Assembly (NCBI GenBank): GCA_036337015.1
Contig: JAYZEZ010000007.1
Span: 124,001 to 188,000, forward strand
Length of the DNA stretch: 64,000 bases
Source of the DNA: Casp-alpha2 sp036337015
Lineage (GTDB): Bacteria; Pseudomonadota; Alphaproteobacteria; Rhodospirillales; Casp-alpha2
Reading direction: 5' to 3'
Position 1 is the stretch's first letter. Each line of letters opens with the position of its first letter. The position numbers and the translations under genes are program-made. Below are positions 52,959 through 62,758 of the stretch, one piece after another. A model generated the notes under the pieces. The model did no database searches, was not told where the DNA came from, and saw nothing but the letters and a program-made list of their open reading frames with translations.

Positions 52959-54731
52959 TTAGACAAGCACCATACCGTCCTCGGAAATAGGTCTTTGAGA
53001 ATTGTCTTCAGGACCCAATAGCATATGATTGTGGGCAGCTCCTGATGGAATCATTGGATAGCAACTTTCCATTTTTTCAACATGCACATCAGCGATTACC
53101 GCCTTATTTACTTTAATCATTTCCTCAATCATAGCATCTAAGTCACTAGCCTTATCTACACGCATACCCACAGCACCAAAACTTTCTGCCAATTTTTTAA
53201 AATCAGGCAAGCTTTCCATATAACTTTCAGCATAGCGACCACCATGTAGAAGCTCCTGCCACTGGCGAACCATCCCCATATATTCGTTGTTAAGAATAAA
53301 AATTTTTACTGGAAGTTGGTATTGGGCAATAGTAGACATCTCTTGAATATTCATCAAAATAGATGCCTCACCAGCAATGTCGATAACAAGTGCTTTAGGG
53401 TGTGCTACTTGAGTACCCAACGCAGCCGGCAAACCATAACCCATCGTTCCTAAACCACCTGATGTCATCCATCGATTTGGCTTCTCAAAACCATAAAACT
53501 GAGCAGCCCACATTTGGTGCTGACCAACTTCAGTTGTGATATAAACATCATCATTATTTTTCGTTGCTTCATACAAACGTTGGATTGCAAACTGAGGTTT
53601 AATAACTTCGCCTCTCTGAGAAAATTTAAGACAATCTTGGGCACGCCACTCATCGATCTGCTTCCACCAAGTCTTAAGTGCCTTCTGGTTAGGCTTTGTA
53701 TTAGAACTTTTCCAATTTTTTAACATCTCTTCCAACACGTTTGCCACATCACCAATGATAGGCAAATCAACGGCTACATTCTTATTAATGGAGGAAGGAT
53801 CAATATCAATATGGATCTTCTTTGAATTAGGGGAAAACTCACTAATTAAACCAGTTATACGATCATCAAAGCGCGCGCCCACACAAACCATAACGTCACA
53901 ATCATGCATTGCCATATTAGCTTCATAGGTTCCATGCATACCTAACATGCCTAAAAACTGCGGATCTGAAGCTGGATAGGCACCTAGCCCCATTAAAGTA
54001 AGAGTACAAGGGTAACCAGAAATACGTACTAATTCTGCTAACAACTTTGATGCTTTTGGCCCAGAATTTATGACGCCTCCACCACAATAGAAAATTGGCT
54101 TTTTAGCTCCAATTAAAAGCTTAACCGCTTGTTTAATATCAGATGCATCACCCTTCATTTGGGGGATATAAGTTTTGTGCTCATTTTTTTCTGGTGGTGA
54201 ATATGAACCAATAGCCATAGCCACGTCTTTAGGCAAATCTATTACAACTGGACCAGGCCTACCCGAACGTGCAACATGAAAAGCCTCATGTACAATACGA
54301 GCTAAATCATCAACATTTTTTACCAAATAATTGTGCTTAGTACAGGGGCGAGTTATACCCGTTGTATCACATTCTTGAAAAGCATCATTTCCAATTAAAT
54401 GTGTTGGAACTTGCCCAGTTATACATACCAAAGGTATTGAATCCATCATAGCATCGGTCAAGCCTGTAACTGCATTAGTAGCACCTGGACCAGATGTCAC
54501 CAGTGCCACGCCAACTTTTCCAGTAGATCTGGCATAACCCTCAGCTGCATGCAATGCGCCACCCTCTTGGCGAACTAAAATATGGCTAATGCTATTCTGC
54601 TGAAGTAACGCGTCATACAAAGGCAATACTGCACCACCAGGGTAACCAAAGATTTTTGTCACTTCCTGATCTGTGAGAGCCATTACAAGGATTTCGGATC
54701 CTGTCAGTTTACCGTTTTGTTCTTTTTCCAT
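52959..54731 (-). CDS. ilvB: Acetolactate synthase large (catalytic) subunit
   Basis: The 590-residue ThDP enzyme makes acetolactate or acetohydroxybutyrate. Motifs are KIFGYPGGAVLPLYDALLQ, the catalytic Glu in ILVRQEGGALHAAEGYARS, the middle-domain GLGAYPASDPQFLGMLGMHG, and the ThDP site IDIAGEASILMNIQEM with LNNEYMGMVRQWQ. It is the first gene of the ilvB-ilvN-ilvC operon. A weak 5-bp hairpin and T-run upstream do not amount to a convincing attenuator. It could equally be called ilvI; the order with ilvN and ilvC is typical of alphaproteobacteria. Confidence 0.96.
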   Translation of the reverse strand: MEKEQNGKLTGSEILVMALTDQEVTKIFGYPGGAVLPLYDALLQQNSISHILVRQEGGALHAAEGYARSTGKVGVALVTSGPGATNAVTGLTDAMMDSIPLVCITGQVPTHLIGNDAFQECDTTGITRPCTKHNYLVKNVDDLARIVHEAFHVARSGRPGPVVIDLPKDVAMAIGSYSPPEKNEHKTYIPQMKGDASDIKQAVKLLIGAKKPIFYCGGGVINSGPKASKLLAELVRISGYPCTLTLMGLGAYPASDPQFLGMLGMHGTYEANMAMHDCDVMVCVGARFDDRITGLISEFSPNSKKIHIDIDPSSINKNVAVDLPIIGDVANVLEEMLKNWKSSNTKPNQKALKTWWKQIDEWRAQDCLKFSQRGEVIKPQFAIQRLYEATKNNDDVYITTEVGQHQMWAAQFYGFEKPNRWMTSGGLGTMGYGLPAALGTQVAHPKALVIDIAGEASILMNIQEMSTIAQYQLPVKIFILNNEYMGMVRQWQELLHGGRYAESYMESLPDFKKLAESFGAVGMRVDKASDLDAMIEEMIKVNKAVIADVHVEKMESCYPMIPSGAAHNHMLLGPEDNSQRPISEDGMVLV

Positions 54732-55064
54732 CTTTTTCGACCTTTTAATTTGTCAGATTAATATTTCAATACAGTAAGAAAATCTGAAGAATGACAATTT
54801 TAAAATACAAACAAAAAATTAATCAGGCGCGGAAACCTAATGGCTTGCTGATACTTGGTCAACCGTCTAACGTAATATAATTACTTTAATTAAACAATTA
54901 ATATTCATTTATTACGTAAATATAAAAAAAAACTAAATTATTCGTAATTTTAAGCCCAGAAAATTTACTCAAACGTTAATTACTATTTGACCATAAGAAG
55001 AAAATACGGCATTTTTTTTATAATTGGACTTCCCAGTATATCTAATTTTATTATTTTAAAGCAT
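54732..55064. other. 333-bp divergent gap between ilvB and GntR gene
   Basis: This is AT-rich DNA with no gene seen. On the plus strand TGGTCAACCG at 54856-54865 is a partial match to the TGGTNNACCA form of FadR-type operators. A 5-bp arm hairpin ATCAG/CTGAT (54822-54852) followed on the minus strand by TAATTTTTTG is a weak terminator-like structure. Confidence 0.5.
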
Positions 55065-55787
55065 ATGAAAAAAGCTTCCTCAATTTCAAAGTCAAAACTT
55101 TTAGAAAATTTTCAACCCGTTCGAAGTGTTCGTTTATATGAAACTATCATTGAACAAATTTCTATTTTAATACAGGAAGGGCATCTCGGAGTTGGCGACC
55201 GATTCCCCACCGAACGATCACTACAAGACAAATGGAAAGTCAGCAGACCAATCCTTCGCGAAGCTTTTCGCGCGCTAGAGATGCAAGGCATAGTAGAGTC
55301 CAAACCGGGAGGTGGTCGTTTCTTACGAGCAAACCACATTCCTCAAGCAAAAGAGTTCCGCAACTTACGTCTCAAACCAAACCGACTAACCTTAATTAAC
55401 ACTCTGCAAGCTCGAGAAGGAGCTGAAGTCATGGCTGCTAAACTTGCAGCAAGCAATGCGTCACGCGCACAACTAGCAGCAATTGGACGACCTCTGAGGA
55501 TGCTTGATACAATGTCTCCGGTTACTTACAACCGTAGCGACGTCAATCGTGATTTTCATACTGCTATTGCCAGAGCATCTGGAAATCCAGTTTTAGAGAA
55601 GATCATCTTAAGTCTACTTCACCGTTTTCACGAGGCTGGATTTAAAGATTTACCCAAACAAAGCGATTGGACCGGAGTGGTTTCAAACCATCAGCCGATA
55701 TACGACGCAATTGCTGCTGGCAACCCAAAGGCAGCAGGAGCTGCAATGACTTCACATTTCCAAAGTTTATATAAAAGACTCAAATAA
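55065..55787 (+). CDS. FadR-type GntR transcriptional regulator (FCD domain)
   Basis: The protein of 240 residues has an N-terminal GntR winged helix: EGHLGVGDRFPTERSLQDKWKVSRPILREAFRALEMQGIVESKPGGGRF. A FCD ligand-binding domain follows, seen in LINTLQAREGAEVMAAKLAA, NRDFHTAIARASGNPVLEKIILSLL and ending SNHQPIYDAIAAGNPKAAGAAMTSHF, with Asp and His metal ligands. This class senses organic acids such as lactate, gluconate, malonate or fatty acyl-CoA. It is the only GntR seen in this window. The open frame starts at TTG 54987, but ATG at 55065 fits the family. Its 3' end overlaps miaA by 8 bp, tail to tail. Confidence 0.9.
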   Translation: MKKASSISKSKLLENFQPVRSVRLYETIIEQISILIQEGHLGVGDRFPTERSLQDKWKVSRPILREAFRALEMQGIVESKPGGGRFLRANHIPQAKEFRNLRLKPNRLTLINTLQAREGAEVMAAKLAASNASRAQLAAIGRPLRMLDTMSPVTYNRSDVNRDFHTAIARASGNPVLEKIILSLLHRFHEAGFKDLPKQSDWTGVVSNHQPIYDAIAAGNPKAAGAAMTSHFQSLYKRLK

Positions 55788-56718
55788 TGAAATCTGCTAC
55801 GGCCCTTACAACCTCACCCCTTTGATTGGGATCGTAAAATCCCTCCACAACATAATCAGATTTAACTTGATTTCGCAACCAGGTTAACTGTCGCTTGGCA
55901 AGATTGCGTGTAGATTGCTTGGCTGCTAAAGTTGCATTCTCAAGAGTAGTTTTACCTGCTATATAATTTGCGATTTCAGATACACCAACCGCCTTCATTG
56001 CTGGTAGCGACGGATCAAGCCCAAGAGCAAGAAGATTTTCGACTTCTGCTACTGCTCCCTCTTTTAACATTGCATCAAAACGCTTTTCACAAGCAAGATA
56101 TAAAGCCTTACGATCTGGTAGAAAACTAATGATAAAAAAACGTGCCGCAAGGCCAGACCCTTTGATTTGCTTTGCCTGCCAAACATCAAGCGTCATACCT
56201 GTAGCCAAAACTACTGCCATTGCTCGCGTTAGACGCTGGCTATCACTAACATGCAAAACCGAAGCAGCCCGGGGATCAACACGAGCCAATTCTTCTACAA
56301 AAGACTTTCCTCCTAATTTGGTATATAATGTCCTAACGAATTTATTTATTTTGTTGGGAATTTCTGGAACTGTCGCCAGTCCATAACGTAAGGATTTTAA
56401 ATACATGCCGGTGCCACCCACAACAATTGCCAAGCGTTCAGCCCCCCAGGCGTCCTTTATTTCATCTATCGCTAGATCAAGCCAACGACCAACGGAACAC
56501 CGATCCTCTGCGGCAAACTCACCAAATAAACGGTGGGGAACAAGAGCCTCTTCTTTGGAGCTTGGCCTTGCTGTAAGAATTCGGAGTTCTTTATATACTT
56601 GCATACTGTCAGCATTTATAACATTGCCTCCAAATGACTGCGCCAAATCTATTGCTAAAGATGATTTACCACTAGCAGTGGGCCCAGTTATGATGATAAT
56701 GGGGTTCAATTCAGACAA
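55780..56718 (-). CDS. miaA: tRNA dimethylallyltransferase
   Basis: The 312-residue enzyme transfers dimethylallyl to the N6 of A37 in tRNAs that read UNN codons. The ATP/DMAPP-binding loop IIITGPTASGKSSLAIDLA is at the N-terminus. NADSMQVYKELRILTARPS and VVGGTGMYLKSL follow, then the basic C-terminal tRNA-binding part with STRNLAKRQLTWLRNQ. All family landmarks are present. Confidence 0.95.
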   Translation of the reverse strand: MSELNPIIIITGPTASGKSSLAIDLAQSFGGNVINADSMQVYKELRILTARPSSKEEALVPHRLFGEFAAEDRCSVGRWLDLAIDEIKDAWGAERLAIVVGGTGMYLKSLRYGLATVPEIPNKINKFVRTLYTKLGGKSFVEELARVDPRAASVLHVSDSQRLTRAMAVVLATGMTLDVWQAKQIKGSGLAARFFIISFLPDRKALYLACEKRFDAMLKEGAVAEVENLLALGLDPSLPAMKAVGVSEIANYIAGKTTLENATLAAKQSTRNLAKRQLTWLRNQVKSDYVVEGFYDPNQRGEVVRAVADFII

Positions 56719-56787
56719 GTTTTATAAACCCTTCAATTTCTAGCTTATGGTCTTGTCACTCTGAATTATATACCTAAAAATTATGTC

Positions 56788-57696
56788 TTGACCATCGTTG
56801 CACCCAAACAACGCAAGTTAAATGAAACTTCGATTGCAGAAGTAGTTAATGTTTTAGAGAGTTACAACCTAAATCCCACGCCCCCCAATTGGCTTTCAGA
56901 AGAAGAAGCTTGTGACATTTATTTTTCCATACAACCACGCAAAAAAACGATTAATGACATTTCGTCAATATTGAACAAAAAAAAATTCGATTTTTATACA
57001 CAAAAAAATAAACTCCGTAGAAAAAAAATTCTCATAGCAGATATGGATTCAACAATTATAACATCAGAAACAATTGATGAACTTGCAAGCTTAGTTGGAC
57101 GAGAACCCGAGATTAAATCCATAACCAAACGTGCAATGAAAGGCGAACTCGATTTTCAAGAAACTATTCATGGACGAGTTTCTTTGCTCGCAGGACTAAA
57201 GGTATCTTTTTTTAAAAAGGTTCTTGCCAATATAAAATTAAACCATGGTGCCGAGACCTTAGTACACACTATGGCAGCTAATGGTGCATTAACTGTATTG
57301 GTATCAGGAGGGTTCGAGTTCTTTTCAGAGGCAATAGCAAAACAAGTTGGATTTGATCAACATTTCGCAAACCGACTAGAAATCAAAGACGGTAGATTAA
57401 CAGGAAATATATTAAATCCGATCTTAGGTCCTGATGCTAAACGAGATATTTTAATGTCTTTATCCTCTAAATTTAAAATAGATTTTCAAAAATCCCTTGC
57501 AATTGGTGACGGAGCTAACGACATACCAATGATTAAAGCAGCTGGACTTGGAATCGCTTATCGTGGCAAACCTGTTACCAGAAATGCCGCACTAGATCGA
57601 TCAAAATCAGTTTTTTCGGGGACTTGTATCGACCACGCTGACCTAACAGCAGCTTTATTCTTTCAAGGATATAACAAATATGAATTTATAAGATAA
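56788..57696 (+). CDS. serB: Phosphoserine phosphatase SerB
   Basis: The 302-residue HAD-superfamily enzyme does the last step of serine biosynthesis. Motif I is IADMDSTIITSE with nucleophile Asp85 and Asp87; motif II is LVSGGFEFFSEAIA; motif III/IV is AIGDGANDIPMIKAAGLGIAYRG. The N-terminal 75 residues form the small cap-like extension seen in alphaproteobacterial SerB. The start is TTG (56788-56790); there is no in-frame ATG before the catalytic domain. It is divergent from miaA and converges with degP. Confidence 0.93.
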   Translation: MTIVAPKQRKLNETSIAEVVNVLESYNLNPTPPNWLSEEEACDIYFSIQPRKKTINDISSILNKKKFDFYTQKNKLRRKKILIADMDSTIITSETIDELASLVGREPEIKSITKRAMKGELDFQETIHGRVSLLAGLKVSFFKKVLANIKLNHGAETLVHTMAANGALTVLVSGGFEFFSEAIAKQVGFDQHFANRLEIKDGRLTGNILNPILGPDAKRDILMSLSSKFKIDFQKSLAIGDGANDIPMIKAAGLGIAYRGKPVTRNAALDRSKSVFSGTCIDHADLTAALFFQGYNKYEFIR

Positions 57697-57716
57697 ATCT
57701 TTTTTATAGGTATGAT

Positions 57717-59192
57717 TTACCTTATATCAAGTTTAATAGCGACATGATTCACCCTTCCTTGACCCTCTATAAGCAATAAAACATTCTTACGCCCAGATTT
57801 TTTTACTTTGGCCAATATCGATTCCAACACTTCTATGCTGTAAACTTGCTGTTGACCAGCTTCAACGATTAGATCACCAGATCTAATCCCTTTTTCTTCA
57901 GCGGGACCACCTTTGATAATTTCTATAACAACAAGACCTTTTGCATCTTTTTCAAGTGAAAATTTTTCCCTTAAATCATTACTTAAGACAGAAAGCTTCA
58001 AACCTAATTCTTTAATAATACGAGCCTTGCTCCTTTTAGAGGAATTGCCCCCTCTTTCAGAAACTTTAGTATTCTTCTCATCCAACTCCTCAATCACAGC
58101 ACTTAAACTTAAACTTTTATTATTACGCCATAGTTTAATTGGCACAGATTTTCCAACTGTTGTATCTGCAACAATTCGCGGAAGGCTTCGCATCTTATCA
58201 ACTTTTTTGTTGTTAAATTCTATGATAATATCTCCAGAGCGAATTTTTGCCTTTTCCGCAGGGCTGCCTGAGATAACATTGGCTACTAAAGCACCTGCCA
58301 CTTCTTTTAGACCCAAAGCTTCAGCAATCTCTTCAGTCACTGCCTGAATATGTACGCCAAGCCAACCACGACGCACTTGCCCATACTTAATCAATTGCCG
58401 TATCACAGGCTCAGCCACTCTTGATGGGATTGCAAAGCCGATTCCAACGCTTCCTCCAGAAGGTGAAAAAATAGCCGTGTTAATACCAATAACACTTCCT
58501 TTTAAATTGAACATTGGACCACCTGAATTGCCTCTATTAATCGAAGCATCAGTTTGGAGGAAATCATCATAGGGACCCGAATTAATATCTCTACCACGAG
58601 CTGAAATTATTCCCGCAGTAACTGTGCCACCTAGTCCAAATGGATTACCGATAGCCATCACCCAGTCACCAACTCGAGAATTATCAGAGTTGCCAAATTT
58701 TACACTGACAAGTTTTTTCTTCGGTTTTATTTTGAGCACAGCAAGATCTGTTTTTTGATCCCGCCCTACCAGTTCTGCCTTAATACGGGCATTATCATGT
58801 AAAACAACGGTTATTTCATCAGCGTCTTGAATAACATGGTTGTTTGTAACAACGTATTTTCCATCTCCAATTATGAAGCCAGAACCAAGTGACGTCGCTT
58901 TCCGAGAACGGTTTTCTGGTTGGTTCCGATCAAAAAATTCTTTAAACAAATCTTCAAACGGTGTTCCCGGTGGCAATTTCGGCAATTCCATTCCACTGCG
59001 GCCTTCAATTACTTGGGTAGTTGAAATATTAACAACGGATGGCAAAAGTTTTTTTGCTAAATCAGCAAAACTTTCAGGAGCCGATTTGGCATTAGAAACC
59101 GTTGGCACAGATAAAAATGCCAGCATCAAAAGAACTATAAAATAGGGGGCAATAGAACCCTTGTTAAAAATAGAGGATGCTGAAAACGCCAT
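57717..59192 (-). CDS. degP: Periplasmic serine protease DegP/HtrA
   Basis: The 491-residue protein has a signal peptide (basic start, hydrophobic APYFIVLLMLAFLSVPTVSNA). The trypsin-like domain carries the catalytic His in VTNNHVIQDAD, Asp in KTDLAVLKI and Ser in NRGNSGGPMFN. Two PDZ domains follow, each with a GDIIIEFNNKKV/GDLIVEAGQQQV-type signature. It degrades or chaperones misfolded envelope proteins. ATG at 59192 is chosen over one 16 codons upstream because AAAAGGA precedes it and the signal peptide starts there. It follows the DUF2065 gene and hflKC on the same strand, a common alphaproteobacterial order. Confidence 0.94.
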   Translation of the reverse strand: MAFSASSIFNKGSIAPYFIVLLMLAFLSVPTVSNAKSAPESFADLAKKLLPSVVNISTTQVIEGRSGMELPKLPPGTPFEDLFKEFFDRNQPENRSRKATSLGSGFIIGDGKYVVTNNHVIQDADEITVVLHDNARIKAELVGRDQKTDLAVLKIKPKKKLVSVKFGNSDNSRVGDWVMAIGNPFGLGGTVTAGIISARGRDINSGPYDDFLQTDASINRGNSGGPMFNLKGSVIGINTAIFSPSGGSVGIGFAIPSRVAEPVIRQLIKYGQVRRGWLGVHIQAVTEEIAEALGLKEVAGALVANVISGSPAEKAKIRSGDIIIEFNNKKVDKMRSLPRIVADTTVGKSVPIKLWRNNKSLSLSAVIEELDEKNTKVSERGGNSSKRSKARIIKELGLKLSVLSNDLREKFSLEKDAKGLVVIEIIKGGPAEEKGIRSGDLIVEAGQQQVYSIEVLESILAKVKKSGRKNVLLLIEGQGRVNHVAIKLDIR

Positions 59193-59251
59193 ATATTTTT
59201 CCTTTTGAAAGCAAGCTAATATAAATCTATGAGATTTCATTCAAAACACGA

Positions 59252-59449
59252 TCAACTTAAGACTAACCATAAAATCAAGACACCTGTAAAAGCAGTTGAT
59301 ATACCTACCAATTTAATAGAATCAATAGGCATAACCATAATTCTTTCCATCGCCCTCTTTAATGAGCCTGGAAACAAGGAAAAAAGTATTCCCTCAATAG
59401 CCAACACTAGTCCAAAAGCTGCTAGAACTATCGTAACTGTTTCATTCAC
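59252..59449 (-). CDS. DUF2065 small membrane protein
   Basis: The protein of about 65 residues consists of two hydrophobic helices: VTIVLAAFGLVLAIEGILFSLFPG and IKLVGISTAFTGVLILWLVLS, with LKRAMERIMVMPIDSI between. This is the YjeT/DUF2065 pattern. Such genes commonly lie directly after hflC. The frame extends to 59494 overlapping hflC; GTG at 59449 fits the family's usual length and is chosen, although its ribosome site is weak. Function is unknown; linkage suggests a link to the FtsH-HflKC complex. Confidence 0.75.
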   Translation of the reverse strand: MNETVTIVLAAFGLVLAIEGILFSLFPGSLKRAMERIMVMPIDSIKLVGISTAFTGVLILWLVLS

Positions 59450-59474
59450 TTTTCCACAACCAATAAGGAAATTT

Positions 59475-60338
59475 TTATTTTTTGTTGGTGCCAAAAAATC
59501 TAAAAAACTCTGAGTCTGGGCTTAACACCATAGTTGTACCTTCACTCAAAGCTTCACCATATGCTTCCATCGAACGGTAAAAATCGAAGAATTTTGGATC
59601 TTGACCAAAAGCAAGTCCCAAAATTCGATTACGTTCTCCTTCACCTTCACCACGTAAAATTTCAGATTTTCTTTGCGCCTCAGCAAGAATAATAGTTCGC
59701 TCCTTATCAGCAAGGGCTTGTATCTTTAATTTCTGCTCTTCGCCCTCTGCTCTCAATTGCGAAGAATAAGCCACACGATCAGACCGCATCCGGTTATAGA
59801 CTGATTGAGCTGTCTCATCCGGAAGATCAGTTCGCCCTATACGAACATCAACCACTTCAGTGCCAAATTCAGATGCCTGCGCCATCATTTGTTTGCTGAT
59901 AATATCCATCACTATTGCACGTTTTTCTGTTAACATATCTGCCAAATGAATTTTACCAATCTCAGCGCGGATTGCTGCATTTAATCTATTACCAAAAACT
60001 TGACGAAAATTTGCGTCTGAACCGGCACGCTTTCTAAATTCCAAAGCATCTATAATACGATAACGAGCAAAGGCATCTACATTAATACGCTTCTGATCAG
60101 ACAAAATGACCTCTTGAACCGGTGGATCAAGATCAAGTATGCGTCTATCATAATATTCAACATTCTGTACAAATGGAATTTTAAAATCTAACCCCGGAGA
60201 ACGAACCAAACGTACAGGACTACCAAACTGAAGTACCAGCGCTTGTTGTGTCTGATGCACGGTAAATAAACCACTAAATGCAGTAATACTGGTTATAACA
60301 AATAAGGCACCAAGGATAGTTAAAAGGGTTTTACTCAT
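59475..60338 (-). CDS. hflC: HflC, modulator of FtsH protease
   Basis: This 287-residue SPFH/band-7 protein has an N-terminal membrane anchor (LLTILGALFVITSITAFSGLF) and the band-7 domain ALVLQFGSPVRLVRSPGLDFKIPFVQNV. The C-terminal helical part contains YSSQLRAEGEEQKLKIQALADKERTIILAEAQRKSEILRGEGEGERNRIL. With HflK it forms the periplasmic cage that regulates FtsH. It overlaps hflK by 4 bp. Confidence 0.95.
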   Translation of the reverse strand: MSKTLLTILGALFVITSITAFSGLFTVHQTQQALVLQFGSPVRLVRSPGLDFKIPFVQNVEYYDRRILDLDPPVQEVILSDQKRINVDAFARYRIIDALEFRKRAGSDANFRQVFGNRLNAAIRAEIGKIHLADMLTEKRAIVMDIISKQMMAQASEFGTEVVDVRIGRTDLPDETAQSVYNRMRSDRVAYSSQLRAEGEEQKLKIQALADKERTIILAEAQRKSEILRGEGEGERNRILGLAFGQDPKFFDFYRSMEAYGEALSEGTTMVLSPDSEFFRFFGTNKK

Positions 60339-61435
60339 TTCTTATCTCCAACTTGGCGTTTCTGAAGTTCTGGAAGCGGTAAATACGGTACAACTCCAGA
60401 ACCGCCTTTTCCTTTGTCAACAATGACTTTCTCGGCATCTTTTAAGACCTGCTGCATGCGCTCTAAAAATAAACGCCGAGTAGTTACATCCTTCGCTATT
60501 TTGTAGGTATCATATACTGAAAGAAATCTCTTGGCCTCACCATCCGCTTCCTTAGTAACCTTTTCCTTATACGCCATCGCCGCCTGTATTAAAGTCTGAG
60601 CCTTACCCTTAGCCTTGGGGACTATATCATTTTTATATGCTGTAGCTTCATTAATTGATCGCTCTTGGTCTTGTCGTGCACGCTGCACATCATGAAATGC
60701 ATCGATTACTTCAGATGGAGGGTCAGCTTTTTGCAATTGAATTTCCGCAATGGACACACCTGCCCCATAATCATCTAGAATCTTCTGCAAAAGTACACGC
60801 GATTGTTGCTGCACTTGCTGTCTCTTTCCCGTAGTAGCATCTTCAAGAGCTGTTTGCCCAATAATTTCTCTCATTGCACTTTCAGCAGCAATCTTAATTG
60901 TACCTTCCGGATCGCGAATATTAAAAAGAAAATCAGCAGCATTTTTTATTCGCCACTGGACAACAAAATCAATATCAATGATATTTTGATCTCCTGTAAG
61001 CATTAGGCTTTCTTGCGGAAGATCTCTCCCACCAGTACCGCGACCACGACGCGTCTGCGATATTTCACGAAATCCAACTGTGACTGTGTTGGTACGTTCA
61101 ACATTCGGCTTTAACACTTCACCAATAGGTCCAGGAAACCAGTAATTTAAGCCAGGTGTAGTATGCTTAACAAATTTGCCAAATAACAACTCGACTCCTT
61201 GCTCGCCAGGCTGGACTCGATAAAAACCACTGCTAGCCCACAAAGCAATAACAGCTAATACGATGAGAAAAATACCTCTTGGACCACCTGCTCCACCAGG
61301 AAGAAAACGTTTAAAATTATCTTGGCTTCGGCGTAACATTTCTTCAATATCAGGCGGCATCGGAGCACCTCCATCTCCTCCGCTTCCACCACCGCCCCAA
61401 GGGCCTCGGCCACCACCTTCTGTATTCCACGCCAT
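60335..61435 (-). CDS. hflK: HflK, modulator of FtsH protease
   Basis: The 366-residue band-7 protein has a glycine-rich N-terminus (GPWGGGGSGGDGG) typical of HflK, one transmembrane segment (about 52-70) and the SPFH domain GFYRVQPGEQGVELLFGKFV. A long coiled-coil ends in KGKGGSGVVPYLPLPEL. It is the first gene of hflK-hflC-DUF2065 and probably continues into degP. The mrp gene starts divergently 172 bp away. Confidence 0.95.
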   Translation of the reverse strand: MAWNTEGGGRGPWGGGGSGGDGGAPMPPDIEEMLRRSQDNFKRFLPGGAGGPRGIFLIVLAVIALWASSGFYRVQPGEQGVELLFGKFVKHTTPGLNYWFPGPIGEVLKPNVERTNTVTVGFREISQTRRGRGTGGRDLPQESLMLTGDQNIIDIDFVVQWRIKNAADFLFNIRDPEGTIKIAAESAMREIIGQTALEDATTGKRQQVQQQSRVLLQKILDDYGAGVSIAEIQLQKADPPSEVIDAFHDVQRARQDQERSINEATAYKNDIVPKAKGKAQTLIQAAMAYKEKVTKEADGEAKRFLSVYDTYKIAKDVTTRRLFLERMQQVLKDAEKVIVDKGKGGSGVVPYLPLPELQKRQVGDKK

Positions 61436-61607
61436 TATAATTTTCCCTATTCTAAAACAAAAAAATAAGAAGAAACCTTGTAAAATTAATTTCCTGCTTT
61501 ACTTCCTATATTGTAAGAAGGCTTCTGACAAGGTAGCCCCAACACAGAAAGACCAATTTAGTGTCTTGATACTACTTAATTTTGTTCATGTTACGGAGAT
61601 TTCAAGT

Positions 61608-62738
61608 ATGGCTGGTATCACAAATAAAGAAATTCTTGAAGCACTTGCAAAAATAACAGAACCAGAAACTGGGAAAGATATAGTTAGCGCAGGGATGATT
61701 CAAGGATTACAAACCAAGGATGGGCACGTTGCTTTTGCAATTGAAGTCGATCCTGCTAAAGGTGCTGAATTAGAGCCAATGAGAAAACTAGCAGAAGAAA
61801 TAGTATACGATTTAAAAGGCGTAATTTCAGCTACTGTAGTTTTAACGGCCGAACGATCTGCAAACTCGGCTCCTTCTGGACCCGCCCCCGGAGAGCCAGG
61901 CGGCCCTGTGCCAAAGATGGGGACTCCAGAACTTCTCCCAGGCGTAGCTTCAATTGTTGCTGTAGCCAGTGGGAAAGGTGGGGTGGGAAAATCTACGACT
62001 TCTGTAAATATAGCATTAGGCTTAGCTGCAGCTGGCCGTAAAGTTGGTCTCCTTGATGCGGACATTTATGGGCCATCAATGCCTCGCATGATGGGAATCA
62101 CAGGACAGCCAAACTCAAGTGATGGAAAAAATCTAGATGCACTTGAGAACTTTGGTATCAAAGTAATGTCTATGGGTTTTTTAGTTGAAGAAGATACTCC
62201 CATGATCTGGAGAGGTCCAATGGTTCAATCTGCTTTAGAGCAAATGTTAAGGGATGTTAACTGGGGTGAACTTGATGCTTTAATCATAGATATGCCTCCA
62301 GGAACTGGGGATGCTCAACTAACCATGGCTCAAAAGGTTCCTCTTACAGGCGCTATAATTGTATCCACTCCACAAGATATAGCTCTCCTTGATGCCCGAA
62401 GAGGACTAAACATGTTTAGAAAAGTTGATGTACCAGTCCTCGGGCTAATAGAAAATATGAGTTACTTTATTTGTCCTAATTGCGGAGAACGTTCAGATAT
62501 ATTTAGCCATGGCGGAGCGAAATCTGAGGCTGAGCGACTAGGAATGGACTTTCTCGGTGAAATTCCTCTACATATTAGAATCCGAGAAACCTCTGATGGA
62601 GGCAATCCAATTGTTGTTTCCGAACCAAATAGCGAGCAAGCTCAGGCATACTGCAGTATTGCAAATATGGTTTGGGAGGGTATTGAGCGAACACTTGGGG
62701 CTCAAGCACAAGCAGCACCAAAAATCGTAGTCGAATAA
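61608..62738 (+). CDS. mrp: Mrp/ApbC-type iron-sulfur cluster carrier ATPase
   Basis: The 376-residue protein joins an N-terminal MIP18/DUF59 domain (about 1-85, ITEPETGKDIVSAGMIQGL) to a P-loop NTPase with the deviant Walker A ASGKGGVGKSTTSVNIAL. A C-terminal CxxC, in FICPNCGERSDIF, would hold the bridging [4Fe-4S] cluster. A proline-rich linker (SGPAPGEPGGPVPK) joins the two. The frame is open upstream to 61263, but ATG at 61608 with GGAG 9 nt before it gives the standard family start. It faces hflK and converges with folA. Confidence 0.94.
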   Translation: MAGITNKEILEALAKITEPETGKDIVSAGMIQGLQTKDGHVAFAIEVDPAKGAELEPMRKLAEEIVYDLKGVISATVVLTAERSANSAPSGPAPGEPGGPVPKMGTPELLPGVASIVAVASGKGGVGKSTTSVNIALGLAAAGRKVGLLDADIYGPSMPRMMGITGQPNSSDGKNLDALENFGIKVMSMGFLVEEDTPMIWRGPMVQSALEQMLRDVNWGELDALIIDMPPGTGDAQLTMAQKVPLTGAIIVSTPQDIALLDARRGLNMFRKVDVPVLGLIENMSYFICPNCGERSDIFSHGGAKSEAERLGMDFLGEIPLHIRIRETSDGGNPIVVSEPNSEQAQAYCSIANMVWEGIERTLGAQAQAAPKIVVE

Positions 62739-62758
62739 TTTAAAATAATTTTTAAAAT

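Noticed and set aside
54805..54852. Possible ilvB attenuator: ATCAG/CTGAT hairpin followed by a T-run on the minus strand
   Set aside because: Only five pairs with a 21-nt loop, and no upstream leader frame rich in Ile, Val or Leu codons.
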